Of a DNA stretch of 64,000 nucleotides, positions 7,819 through 15,977 are shown piece after piece (position 1 is the first letter of the stretch; every line of letters starts with the position of its first letter). Made by a program: the position numbers and the translations under genes. The notes below the pieces were generated by a model. It did no database searches and was not told where the DNA came from. It worked only from the letters and a program-made list of their open reading frames with translations. Origin of the DNA: Litoribrevibacter albus (lineage in GTDB: Bacteria; Pseudomonadota; Gammaproteobacteria; Pseudomonadales; Litoribrevibacteraceae). The DNA lies in the NCBI RefSeq assembly GCF_030159995.1, contig NZ_BSNM01000003.1, forward strand, positions 434,001-498,000. Direction: 5' to 3'.

Positions 7819-8964
7819 TCAGAGCTGAACCTCCAGGTCACTGAGTGGCACAGAGACACACAATTGGATTACTTCTTCCGAGGTATCCGACACTTCGCCA
7901 GTGACTGTATTTAGAACCACGCCTTTGGTTTTATTGCATTTGCATTGGTGGCAAATGCCCATTCGGCATCCGTAGTTGGGTGAGAGTTTTGCGGCTTCTG
8001 CTGCTTCTAATAAGGTTTGTTCGTTAGTAGCTTCAATCTCTGTGGTGAGTCCGGCTTTATTGAATCGAATGCTCGCCGAGATGTTTTGACCGCTGGTTGC
8101 TTTTTTTCTGATGGGCAGAAAATGTTCCTGATGAAGTCGATTTGAATCGAATTCTAATGATTCCAAAAGGTGAGTCACATCCTCGGACATCTGGGATGGC
8201 CCGCAGAGATAGATGTCACGATTCAAGAAATCAGGGCAGAGTGTATTTAATAGGGCTTCTGAGCAATGGCCTTGTTCTTGTGTATTAATGTAGTGAACGG
8301 ATAACTTCTCATGGCTTGTGGCAAGGCGACTCAGTTCTTCTTTATACAGATGCGAATCACGTGAAAAGAAGATCAGGTCGACTTTCTGCTGGTAATGGGC
8401 GATGTCACTTAGCATGCTCAAAATCGGCGTGATGCCTGTTCCGCCTGCAAGCATTAATACTGGCGAAGATGCAGGTACAGATGACGTTGTCGAAGCATTG
8501 AATGTGAAGTGGCCTTTGGCTTTGGAAATCTGAACGTGTTGATATTTTTTCAGGCCTTGAAGAAGCCAGGGGGTAATACGCCCTTGTTCCTGCTCGCGAA
8601 TCGTTAGTTCGATCTTTCCGGTTTTAAGCCAGTGCTGTCTAGAGCTGGAAATACTGAAACATCTACTTACCAAAGCCCCGTCTTGTACGACACTCAATTC
8701 GATGAACTGACCCGATTCAAATCCAGCCCACTTCTTGCTCGGCTTGAGTGTAACCCGAATGACGTTCTGGGTTATGCGCTCTAAATCGATGACTTTTGCC
8801 CGAAACTTTTTAACGCTCCAGGACGGCACAAACGGTTGGATTAGTGGCTCGTAATATGATCTCAGCGACGAGCTGTTCACTAAAGATTCATTAAGCAATG
8901 TTTTGATCTTTCTTTTAACTCTTTGATTTTTAGTGGAAAAATTAAATTCGCTGCTTTGGCTCAT
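7819..8964 (-). CDS. Ferredoxin reductase with fused 2Fe-2S domain, electron donor to the desaturase
   Basis: This 381-residue protein has an FAD-binding barrel (the RCFSISSS motif binds flavin), an NAD(P)-binding domain (MLAGGTGITPILSML, and LCGPSQM near its end) and a C-terminal plant-type ferredoxin domain with the cysteine pattern CRMGICHQC plus a distal LCVS cysteine. It passes electrons from NAD(P)H via FAD and 2Fe-2S to the desaturase encoded next to it. The first 60 residues are basic and without a signal, so it is cytoplasmic or membrane-associated. The start is supported by AGGAG before the ATG. A FabR/DesT-like palindrome lies 18-35 bases upstream, suggesting lipid-responsive repression. 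Confidence 0.9.
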   Translation of the reverse strand: MSQSSEFNFSTKNQRVKRKIKTLLNESLVNSSSLRSYYEPLIQPFVPSWSVKKFRAKVIDLERITQNVIRVTLKPSKKWAGFESGQFIELSVVQDGALVSRCFSISSSRQHWLKTGKIELTIREQEQGRITPWLLQGLKKYQHVQISKAKGHFTFNASTTSSVPASSPVLMLAGGTGITPILSMLSDIAHYQQKVDLIFFSRDSHLYKEELSRLATSHEKLSVHYINTQEQGHCSEALLNTLCPDFLNRDIYLCGPSQMSEDVTHLLESLEFDSNRLHQEHFLPIRKKATSGQNISASIRFNKAGLTTEIEATNEQTLLEAAEAAKLSPNYGCRMGICHQCKCNKTKGVVLNTVTGEVSDTSEEVIQLCVSVPLSDLEVQL

Positions 8965-8981
8965 ATTTATCTCCTTGTTTC

Positions 8982-8999
8982 AGCGTACATTTGTACTCT
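8982..8999. promoter_or_regulatory. FabR/DesT-like operator upstream of the ferredoxin reductase
   Basis: AGCGTACA-TT-TGTACTCT is an 18-base near-perfect palindrome with a core GTACA/TGTAC. As I recall, TetR-type regulators of unsaturated fatty acid genes (FabR, DesT) bind palindromes with this half-site pattern, which would fit the desaturase electron donor downstream. The regulator gene is not in the window. Confidence 0.55.
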
Positions 9000-9055
9000 T
9001 AAATTGGAAGGAGTTCAATAGATTTGATTGTTTTTTATGAAGTCGAAGTATTAGA

Positions 9056-9091
9056 AAGCTCAGTCAGAATCATAGGTTTCTGGCTGAGCTT
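9056..9091 (-). terminator. Strong hairpin downstream of the YbaK-family gene
   Basis: Fourteen-base arms (9056-9069 and 9078-9091) pair with a single G-U around an 8-base loop. It lies 12 bases past the stop of the deacylase gene on the minus strand and between it and the reductase promoter. The T-run after it is weak, but the stem is strong. Confidence 0.65.
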
Positions 9092-9102
9092 AAGAGGTTG
9101 GG

Positions 9103-9630
9103 TTAGTATTCGGCACCGTTATCTTCAGCGTCGAACTGTGCGCTGGAAGGTGGGTAACTCATGCTTGAGTGACTGATGTCTCCATGAGTTTGTGTTGCAA
9201 TGAGTGACATGAATTGTCGATTGCTCATGCCAATCAAGGCGTGATCATCACCGGATTCCATATAAATTCGATCAATGTCCGCGATGCAGGAACTCCAAAT
9301 GGCGCTTAGGTGATAGGCTGCTGGCACGGCGGGGATGGAGCCGGGGATGCAGTCCTGGAATACCTTGGTTAATTCAGATTCCGAAGCAATGGACCAGTGG
9401 GATGATAAGGTTTTATTGACGTTGTGAATGTCGAGTCTGTGATCTGCCGGGATGAGGGCGATCAGGTAATTGTCCCCATTCTTGAGAAGGATGGCTTTGA
9501 TCATGTTGTGCATTGGGATGTTGGCCGAACGAGCGCTGTCTGATGCTGTGTGGCTTTCATCATGTGTGATGGTCTGGTAATGAATGGCCTGATCATTTAG
9601 GTAGGTGGCCAGATTATGAGCGATGGACAT
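9103..9630 (-). CDS. YbaK/ProX-family aminoacyl-tRNA deacylase
   Basis: This 175-residue protein has the YbaK fold signature: HDESHTASDSARSANIP followed by MIKAILLKNGDNYLIALIPADHRLD, where the conserved lysine (MIKAILL) and the PADH region form the active site. Family members hydrolyse mischarged aminoacyl-tRNA (for example Cys- or Ala-tRNAPro) in trans. The last 30 residues are an extra polar tail (SHSSMSYPPSSAQFDAEDNG) not needed for the fold. AGGAG precedes the ATG. The substrate cannot be decided from sequence. It appears to be a single-gene unit ended by the hairpin at 9056. Confidence 0.82.
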   Translation of the reverse strand: MSIAHNLATYLNDQAIHYQTITHDESHTASDSARSANIPMHNMIKAILLKNGDNYLIALIPADHRLDIHNVNKTLSSHWSIASESELTKVFQDCIPGSIPAVPAAYHLSAIWSSCIADIDRIYMESGDDHALIGMSNRQFMSLIATQTHGDISHSSMSYPPSSAQFDAEDNGAEY

Positions 9631-10272
9631 AATTCTGATCTCCTTTGGTTTGGGTGAACTTTACTCCTTTGTTGATTTGCGCTGATGGTCCGCTATCAGG
9701 CTGTTCTTTTGTATTAACGCATTCTATTTAAAAGTGTAGTTGAGTTAATTTGGCTTAATTACAGGTGTCCTTAAAATGTTGTGGCAATTTTCCTACATAG
9801 GATGCTGTTAGGTGCTCTAGCTTTGGTTGTTTTGGGTGCGTATGGTCATGGTCTTTCATTTCAAACAAAGGATTGATGAATGACAAAGTCGAAAGTGTAT
9901 AGATTCATTATCAAGGATGGTGCCAGCTCATCCCTGTTAACAGTGGCGGCTGCCTTGCTTATATTGACCGGGATTTTATCTCTTTAGTTGTTGTTCTCTC
10001 TTTCCTTCTTCTGTTTGTCTCTTCTGAATCAAATACTCTTAATGGTGTGTGGGCGTTTAGGTAATTTTGATTCAGGGGTTGCTCTTGTTGCTTTAACTCG
10101 TTGCGTTAACTCGTTGCTTTTCGTTTGGAATTCTTTGTTTTTTAGTTCTCTTCCTGATGTCTGTGGGTATTTCTGGTAAAACCCTTTGATGTAGACTGCG
10201 TTCTCTTATACATTTTGTGCTTTCGGCAGAAATGAGCCTGAAATTCGTATTTTTATCTTAAAGGTCTATGTA
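9631..10272. other. 642-base region with one small possible gene
   Basis: This gap separates the divergent deacylase and mechanosensitive channel genes. Apart from the 35-codon frame at 9880-9987, I see no convincing coding signal. The stretch 9988-10180 is pyrimidine-rich and its open frame reads as low-complexity hydrophobic sequence. Promoters for both flanking genes must lie here, but I could not assign clear -35/-10 pairs. Confidence 0.6.
9880..9987 (+). CDS. Possible 35-residue membrane peptide
   Basis: The frame begins MTKSKVYRFIIKDG and ends in a single hydrophobic segment of about 17 residues (SLLTVAAALLILTGILSL). AAAGGA lies about seven bases before the ATG. A basic N-terminus followed by one membrane helix is typical of real bacterial small membrane proteins. 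Without homologues this remains a candidate. It ends 285 bases before the mechanosensitive channel gene. Confidence 0.4.
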   Translation: MTKSKVYRFIIKDGASSSLLTVAAALLILTGILSL

Positions 10273-11406
10273 ATGAATGAGTTAAGCATGGAAGATTGGA
10301 TTATGGCGCAAGGTTGGCTTAGCTGGTCTGAAGGCTATGTGTGGGTTTGGTTGGTTTTGGCTGTTTTGATATTGGCAGCTATAACAAATGTGGTGGTAGC
10401 TCATACCTTGGATGTGGCAGAGAGGCAGGCTGAAAAGACAGTAAACCTATGGGATGATTCTCTGATTTACGCGCTTCGCAAGCCGGTGCGAGTTTCGGTT
10501 TGGGTTGTTGCGGTTATTCTTTCTGTCGATATTGTTGAGAAAAGCTCTGAAAGTAAGGCTGTAAGCTCTGTATTGGACTACATTCAGCCTGAGCGTTATG
10601 CCTTATTTGTTGTTGTGTTTATATGTTGGTTTGCTCTGCGTTTTATTAAGCAAGCTGAGAAGGTGTTGGTTGATCCTTCACGATTAAGCAAGCCAATGGA
10701 TTTAACCACGGTTCATGCGCTGGGTAAGGCGATGAAAGCGGTTGTATTCATCATTGGTGCTCTGGTTATTCTTCAAACCTTGGGGATTAGTGTTTCGGGC
10801 TTGTTGGCTTTTGGTGGTGTTGGTGGTATTGCCGTTGGTTTTGCAGCCAAAGATTTGCTGGCTAATTTCTTTGGTGGCTTGATGATCTACTTGGATCGTC
10901 CGTTCAAAGTGGGTGACTGGATTCGTTCTCCGGATAAGAATATTGAAGGGACGGTTGAGGACATCGGTTGGCGTTTAACAAGAATTCGTACGTTTGATAA
11001 GCGTCCTTTATATGTGCCGAATTCAACGTTCGCCAATATCTCGGTTGAGAATCCGTCGCGCATGTTGAATCGCCGGATTTATGAAACCATTGGTTTGCGT
11101 TATCAGGACGCGAAGGTTGTTCCTCATGTCGTTCAGGAAGTGAAGGAAATGTTGAAGCACCATCCTGATATCGATACCAAACAGACATTGATTGTGAACT
11201 TCAATTCGTTTGGTGCTCACTCTATGGATTTCTTTATCTATACCTTTACCAAGACAACAGATTGGATTGAGTATCACCAAGTGAAAGAAAAGGTGTTGTT
11301 GCAAGTGATGGAAATTGTTCATAAGCATGGCGCAGATATGGCATTTCCAACACAAACTTTGCATTTGGAAGGTGATCTTCTGAATCAAATGTCAGGGCGT
11401 TCATAA
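10273..11406 (+). CDS. MscS-family mechanosensitive ion channel
   Basis: This 377-residue inner-membrane protein has hydrophobic segments around residues 18-40, 75-92, 113-128 and 155-175, followed by the pore-lining helix and MscS core (LLAFGGVGGIAVGFAAKDLLANFFGGL) and the beta domain (RPFKVGDWI, YVPNSTFANISVENPSR). Such channels release solutes on hypo-osmotic shock or act as membrane-tension-gated pores. It is longer than the minimal 286-residue MscS by extra N-terminal segments. A second, shorter MscS-type gene lies at 62510-63331. AAAGG is present upstream of the start. Confidence 0.92.
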   Translation: MNELSMEDWIMAQGWLSWSEGYVWVWLVLAVLILAAITNVVVAHTLDVAERQAEKTVNLWDDSLIYALRKPVRVSVWVVAVILSVDIVEKSSESKAVSSVLDYIQPERYALFVVVFICWFALRFIKQAEKVLVDPSRLSKPMDLTTVHALGKAMKAVVFIIGALVILQTLGISVSGLLAFGGVGGIAVGFAAKDLLANFFGGLMIYLDRPFKVGDWIRSPDKNIEGTVEDIGWRLTRIRTFDKRPLYVPNSTFANISVENPSRMLNRRIYETIGLRYQDAKVVPHVVQEVKEMLKHHPDIDTKQTLIVNFNSFGAHSMDFFIYTFTKTTDWIEYHQVKEKVLLQVMEIVHKHGADMAFPTQTLHLEGDLLNQMSGRS

Positions 11407-11529
11407 GGTCGTATGTCTTATCGACTAAGGGCTACAGGGGAACTAATAGGGTTTCCCTGAGTCCATTAGTTAACTCCTACCAGAAAAACGTTTTAGCGTT
11501 AATTTATTATTGTTTTTAGAGATGTATTT

Positions 11530-13422
11530 ATGGCTTCTGTTGAGCGATGTAGAACCACGAACGATGAAATAAAACACAATGTCATCTGGCTGTTTTTAGC
11601 GATGATTGCGTTTGGTTTGTTGATAGGGGCTAATACATCGTTCTCCGCGAATGGAAGCTTATGGAGCAGTGCATCGAGTGAAACTGGCTTGTTTGCAGAG
11701 CAAGAGCCTGAGTTCTTGCCGGTTGATGAGGCATTTCAATTTGAGTCTAAAGTTGGTGATGACAATCGATTGATTCTTCGCTGGAATATTACCGACGGAT
11801 ATTATCTTTATGAAGATCGTCTGACTGTTAAAGACGCTGCTGGTAACAAGCTGACGTTCGAGACGGTGGAAGGTAAAGCCAAAGAAAAGGATGATCCTGC
11901 ATTTGGCTTGGTTAATGTCTATTACGGTAGTTGGGGTGTTTCAGTAAAGCCGGTGGTGGAGGGCGAGGTTAAGGTTCGCTATCAGGGCTGTGCGGATGCA
12001 GGTTTGTGTTATCCTCCGACTCGTAAAACGGCCTTTTGGGACGGTGATCTACAAAATGAATCAGTAGCGCAGGTCTCTGATTCTAATGCTCAGGATGCTG
12101 GTTCTGATGTGTTGAGCCCTTCTTCATCTTCACCCTCTGGCTCGCCCAGTTCAATTACAGAAACTCTTAGGTCTTCCGGGTTCTTTCTCACCATTCTGAT
12201 GTTTTTAGGATTGGGATTAGGTTTGGCGTTTACGCCTTGTGTGCTACCAATGCTGCCAATCTTGAGTTCAGTGGTTGTGAATCATCAGGGCTCTCATAAA
12301 CATTCTGCATTTCTTGCATCGCTTTCCTATGTTTTGGGTATGGCTGTGACCTACAGTGCGTTAGGTGTGGTTATGGCCGGATTCGGTGATGCGGTACAAA
12401 TGCAAGCCTGGCTGCAACAGCCTTGGGTGGTTGGTGTGTTTGCGGCCATCTTTGTTGCGTTGGCATTGGCTATGTTTGGTGTGTATGAACTGCAACTGCC
12501 GGAAGTGGTTCGTAATCGTCTGAGCGGTGTTGGCGATGAGTCCAAAAATCATGGTTTGGTTGGTTGTGTAGTACTTGGTGCTATTTCTGCGTTGGTGGTT
12601 TCTCCGTGTGTTTCCGGCCCTTTAGCGGGAGTGCTTATCTACATTAGTACCACTCAGGATATGTTCTTGGGTGGTGCAGCGTTATTTGCTATGGCATTGG
12701 GAATGGGCTTGCCGTTAATGGCGGTTGTGCTGGGTGGTCGCAATGTGTTGCCTAAAGCCGGTGTTTGGATGGAGCAGGTGAAGGTGGTGTTTGGTTTGCT
12801 GCTTTTGATGATGGCTCTGTATCTTGTGAAACACCTGTTCCCGGTTGAGATATTGGCAATTGCCGTGGCCGTTATTTTATTGGTATTCACTATATGGGCT
12901 GGCGTGCTGGATGCTGTAACTCATGCACTGTATCGCGGTGTGCTTCTGGTTATTTTCATCTATTCGGTCGCGTTGTTGGCCTCTGGATTGTCTGGTAAGG
13001 CCAGCTTTGATGCTCCTTTATCTTTCATTGCTTCTGGCTCTGTTGTTCAGGCAAAAGAAATGAAGCTGGATGCTATTACTGTCACGCCGGGCGCTGAGCT
13101 GGATAAGCTTTTGGCGCAGTCTAAACGCCAGGAAAAACCTATCATGCTGGATGTGTTTGCTGACTGGTGCGTATCCTGTTTTGTTATGGAGAAAGAAATT
13201 CTTTCAAAGGCAGACGTTAAAGAAATGATGCGTGGTGTGGATGTTGTAAAAGTCGATATCACTGAAGTGGCTGATGCCAATGCTATATTTCTTCAACAGC
13301 ATCGACTTTTCGGGCCGCCAGCGTTTCTCTTTTACGATGCGAAAGGAGAGCAAATCGGTCGCATTGTGGGAGAGGTGACTAAGTCGGAGTTTGAACAGTA
13401 TTATCAAACTTTGGCGTTTTAA
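11530..13422 (+). CDS. dsbD: Thiol:disulfide interchange protein DsbD
   Basis: This 630-residue protein carries electrons from cytoplasmic thioredoxin across the inner membrane to periplasmic DsbC, DsbG and cytochrome maturation partners. All three redox modules are visible: the periplasmic alpha domain with the cysteine pair in CADAGLCYPP (after a signal segment around residues 18-40), the multi-span beta domain with FTPCVLPMLP and VSPCVSGPL, and the C-terminal thioredoxin-like gamma domain with DWCVSCFVME. The length is close to that of other DsbD proteins. A Ser-rich linker (about residues 195-210) separates alpha from beta. It stands alone, 123 bases after the channel gene. Confidence 0.95.
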   Translation: MASVERCRTTNDEIKHNVIWLFLAMIAFGLLIGANTSFSANGSLWSSASSETGLFAEQEPEFLPVDEAFQFESKVGDDNRLILRWNITDGYYLYEDRLTVKDAAGNKLTFETVEGKAKEKDDPAFGLVNVYYGSWGVSVKPVVEGEVKVRYQGCADAGLCYPPTRKTAFWDGDLQNESVAQVSDSNAQDAGSDVLSPSSSSPSGSPSSITETLRSSGFFLTILMFLGLGLGLAFTPCVLPMLPILSSVVVNHQGSHKHSAFLASLSYVLGMAVTYSALGVVMAGFGDAVQMQAWLQQPWVVGVFAAIFVALALAMFGVYELQLPEVVRNRLSGVGDESKNHGLVGCVVLGAISALVVSPCVSGPLAGVLIYISTTQDMFLGGAALFAMALGMGLPLMAVVLGGRNVLPKAGVWMEQVKVVFGLLLLMMALYLVKHLFPVEILAIAVAVILLVFTIWAGVLDAVTHALYRGVLLVIFIYSVALLASGLSGKASFDAPLSFIASGSVVQAKEMKLDAITVTPGAELDKLLAQSKRQEKPIMLDVFADWCVSCFVMEKEILSKADVKEMMRGVDVVKVDITEVADANAIFLQQHRLFGPPAFLFYDAKGEQIGRIVGEVTKSEFEQYYQTLAF

Positions 13423-13487
13423 ATCTATTTTGGCTTTCTAACTTGTTGTTCTGAAATAAGTTTCGCCGGTTATCTAATGTTTTAACG

Positions 13488-13536
13488 CTCCACATAATTG
13501 AATCTATAGTTAGGGTAGATAGTTAATTATGTGGAG
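13488..13536 (+). promoter_or_regulatory. 12-bp perfect inverted repeat overlapping a ribosome binding site
   Basis: CTCCACATAATT (13488-13499) and AATTATGTGGAG (13525-13536) are perfect inverted copies around a 25-base spacer. The right arm contains most of the GGAGG ribosome binding site for the ATG at 13543, so a folded transcript would hide it. Alternatively it is a DNA operator. Confidence 0.7.
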
Positions 13537-13542
13537 GTTGCC

Positions 13543-14460
13543 ATGAAATCTTTTAAGGCATGGGTACCTGTTTCTTTATTTGTTCTGTGTGTTGCTCCGC
13601 TGGCAAATGCTGGCTCATTAATTCAATCCCGGTTTTCTTATCTTACCAATACGCCTGAAATCCATTATCAAGTGACGACCAATAGTAAAAGCATTGTGTC
13701 TGCAACTTTGTTGGTGGTTGATGTTGGAGATGTGGCGCCAGCCGGCTTTGAAGTTGCTAGCGCGGAACTCATTTCCCAGTCGAATCGAGCGTCAACCTTT
13801 ACTTTTTCCAAGCCTGATAATGGTTGGCCGATTGGTGAATATAAAATTGTTGTGAAGGATGATGGCCGGGTCATTGATTCGGTTGTATTTAACGTTATTC
13901 CGGCGTCTGATGCGGTCACTGAAATGGGCGACGCAGACTCGGGTAATCAGCCTGCTTATCCTTCTGGAACAACGAATTACTCTGCTGGTCAGCAAGGTAT
14001 GTCTGGTGGTGTGATTGCTCAAGGCACTGGTGGGCAGTTAACGTCTGATGCTGCTAATGCCTACGTGGATGCGTTGATCTTTGTTCATGCCCAAATGGGG
14101 CAGCCGAGAAATTTCAGTGCTGCAGAACGTCAGACCATAGTCAGTAACCTGGCAAACAGTTACGCCTCTCTGCCTTTTGATACGCAAACAGACTTGTCAC
14201 AAGCGAGGCAAATACTGAATGAATATCAGTCTTCCTGGAATTACATAGGTTTGCAGGAACAGAAAGACTTCGCTTACTCCGTATTATCGATTGCTTATGG
14301 CGAACGAGCAGCAGCTCAAGCTTTGGGCATGAACTCAGGTGGAGGCTCTTCATCTGGCGGTGGTGGTAGCTCGTACTACTCAGATGGCGCGTCTTACGTC
14401 AGTGATGGTAATTGCGCTATTTTCTCATCGGAGTATGGCAGTGTTTCGAGCTGTGATTGA
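13543..14460 (+). CDS. Secreted protein of unknown function
   Basis: I do not recognise a family. From the ATG at 13543 the product has 305 residues with a clear signal peptide (MKSFKAWVPVSLFVLCVAPLANA). A beta-rich N-terminal half is followed by a helical part (about residues 165-255) and a Gly/Ser-rich C-terminus with two cysteines (NCAIF...VSSCD) that could form a disulfide. An in-frame GTG at 13531 would add four residues, but it overlaps the GGAGG ribosome binding site used by the ATG, so I prefer the latter. The preceding inverted repeat suggests control of translation. It converges with the ligase-family gene at 14475 across only 14 bases. Confidence 0.75.
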   Translation: MKSFKAWVPVSLFVLCVAPLANAGSLIQSRFSYLTNTPEIHYQVTTNSKSIVSATLLVVDVGDVAPAGFEVASAELISQSNRASTFTFSKPDNGWPIGEYKIVVKDDGRVIDSVVFNVIPASDAVTEMGDADSGNQPAYPSGTTNYSAGQQGMSGGVIAQGTGGQLTSDAANAYVDALIFVHAQMGQPRNFSAAERQTIVSNLANSYASLPFDTQTDLSQARQILNEYQSSWNYIGLQEQKDFAYSVLSIAYGERAAAQALGMNSGGGSSSGGGGSSYYSDGASYVSDGNCAIFSSEYGSVSSCD

Positions 14461-14474
14461 TTTTTACAATAGCT

Positions 14475-15881
14475 CTACCTTGAAGATCTTTCTCTGCGGC
14501 GATAGGTTTTTCTGGGTAGATATCTTACAACCCAGCTCATTGATAATATGATGACAAAAAATGCGGCATTTGCGGGTATTTGTAGATTGAAGTCTACCGT
14601 GCTGTGTAACAGTATTGCTGAGATGGCCATTATTGGAGCAAATGCTAATGCTTGGAACAGTAAGGTTCGTCGATTTCGCATTGTGCTAATAGCCGTGGTA
14701 AATGATGTTAGGAGCAGCAGGGCTAGAGGTGTTACCCCGATAAAGCCGTGCTCTGCAACCAATTGAAGATAGTCATTATGAGCATGATCATAATAAAGTG
14801 TGATGTCATCTCCTCTGTACTGGGGAAAAGCTGTATAGAAAGTACCTGCTCCGCTGCCTAATAGTGGCTGATTTGTAATCAGTGTCAGGGTATCCCGGTT
14901 TACTTCATCACGACTTTCTTTTGTAAGTGCAGTTCCTTCAAGTCTTTCAGCAACTTTATCAATTCCGAACCAAGCGCCGACGATTAGTGTATCGATAATA
15001 AGCAGGCTTATGAGTAAAATCAGGCTTCCTTTAGTCACTCTCTTGGTCATGAAGAGCCAAATTAATCCTGCGGCTACTAGACTGAAAAAGAACGCTGTAT
15101 TACCCATGCGGGAGTGGGTTAATACAAGTGCAATAACCATGATGGCCAAGCAGATCCTTACTCTGGCTTTATTGCCCATTAATGACGTTATTAGTCGGCG
15201 TCCTCTTTCTCGCCAGTTAGAAGATGACTTTTCATAGAGCTCTGATAGTAATAAACCGATTCCAACGGATAAGCATAAGGTTAAGAAATTTGCCATGTGG
15301 TTTCGATTCCAAAAGGTGCCTGTAGCAACACCGTGAAAGGCTTCTTTTTTGATAAAAAAACCATACTCGAGATTGGATAGTGTCATCAAGGCACCATACA
15401 GAGCTTGTATGACACCTGTAATGACAAACGTTAATGCTAATTTTCTCAAGCGATCTCGAGTGTTTGTGAGGGCTAGAGTCAGAAAAGCGAGGCATATAAA
15501 CGCTAATGTTTGTTTGAAATGTATCCAGCTGACAAAAGAATCAATAGAGAGTGTGATGTAAGGGCTGGGTTCCAAAGATAAATCAACTGGGCGAAGTGCT
15601 TGGATAAGTGATGAAGGTAGTGGCGCAAGTTGAATTAAAATAATTCCGCTGAAGCTGAGTAGGGGTATAAACAACCAGTGACTTTTGGCAAGGGGTTGAG
15701 TGATGGTTACCTTTTTATAGGTATAGAGGATAAGCCACCAAGCAGTTAAACCGTATGAAACTATTTCCATTAAGTGCCAGGCCCAAGGTCGATTACTGCC
15801 TAGGGGAAGAGGTAACCAAAAGATTAAAATCAAAAATATGTAGAACAGTTTCTGGTCAAAAACTTGGTTGGAAGGTTTCAT
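14475..15881 (-). CDS. O-antigen ligase/polymerase-family membrane protein
   Basis: This 468-residue protein has about a dozen hydrophobic segments and the large periplasmic loop typical of the Wzy/WaaL (Wzy_C) family; GTFWNRNHMANFLTLCLSVGIGL and the DHAHNDYLQLVAEHGFIG region contain the conserved H-N-D and H-G elements. Such proteins either polymerise repeat units or transfer a finished polysaccharide to an acceptor. Because a second Wzy-like gene lies inside the exopolysaccharide cluster (18482-19723), this one may be the ligase or serve another glycan. It lies on the opposite strand from the cluster, next to the repeat-rich secreted protein gene. Polymerase and ligase cannot be separated from sequence alone. 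Confidence 0.8.
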   Translation of the reverse strand: MKPSNQVFDQKLFYIFLILIFWLPLPLGSNRPWAWHLMEIVSYGLTAWWLILYTYKKVTITQPLAKSHWLFIPLLSFSGIILIQLAPLPSSLIQALRPVDLSLEPSPYITLSIDSFVSWIHFKQTLAFICLAFLTLALTNTRDRLRKLALTFVITGVIQALYGALMTLSNLEYGFFIKKEAFHGVATGTFWNRNHMANFLTLCLSVGIGLLLSELYEKSSSNWRERGRRLITSLMGNKARVRICLAIMVIALVLTHSRMGNTAFFFSLVAAGLIWLFMTKRVTKGSLILLISLLIIDTLIVGAWFGIDKVAERLEGTALTKESRDEVNRDTLTLITNQPLLGSGAGTFYTAFPQYRGDDITLYYDHAHNDYLQLVAEHGFIGVTPLALLLLTSFTTAISTMRNRRTLLFQALAFAPIMAISAILLHSTVDFNLQIPANAAFFVIILSMSWVVRYLPRKTYRRRERSSR

Positions 15882-15920
15882 TGATGGTGCTCAGATATAG
15901 ATGGGTCAGATAGAAATAAA

Positions 15921-15952
15921 AATCCCGCTAAAGTTGTAGCTGTAGCGGGATT
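15921..15952 (-). terminator. Rho-independent terminator of the repeat-protein gene
   Basis: Arms aatcccgcta and tagcgggatt enclose 12 bases; on the minus strand a T-run follows. It lies 26 bases beyond the stop of the gene ending at 15978. Confidence 0.8.
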
Positions 15953-15977
15953 TTTAGGTTGGGGTGATTATCGTAGG

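Noticed and set aside
9988-10179. 63-codon open frame before the mechanosensitive channel gene
   Set aside because: It begins right after the stop of the small peptide frame, lacks a ribosome binding site, and is low-complexity Leu/Phe/Ser from pyrimidine-rich DNA.
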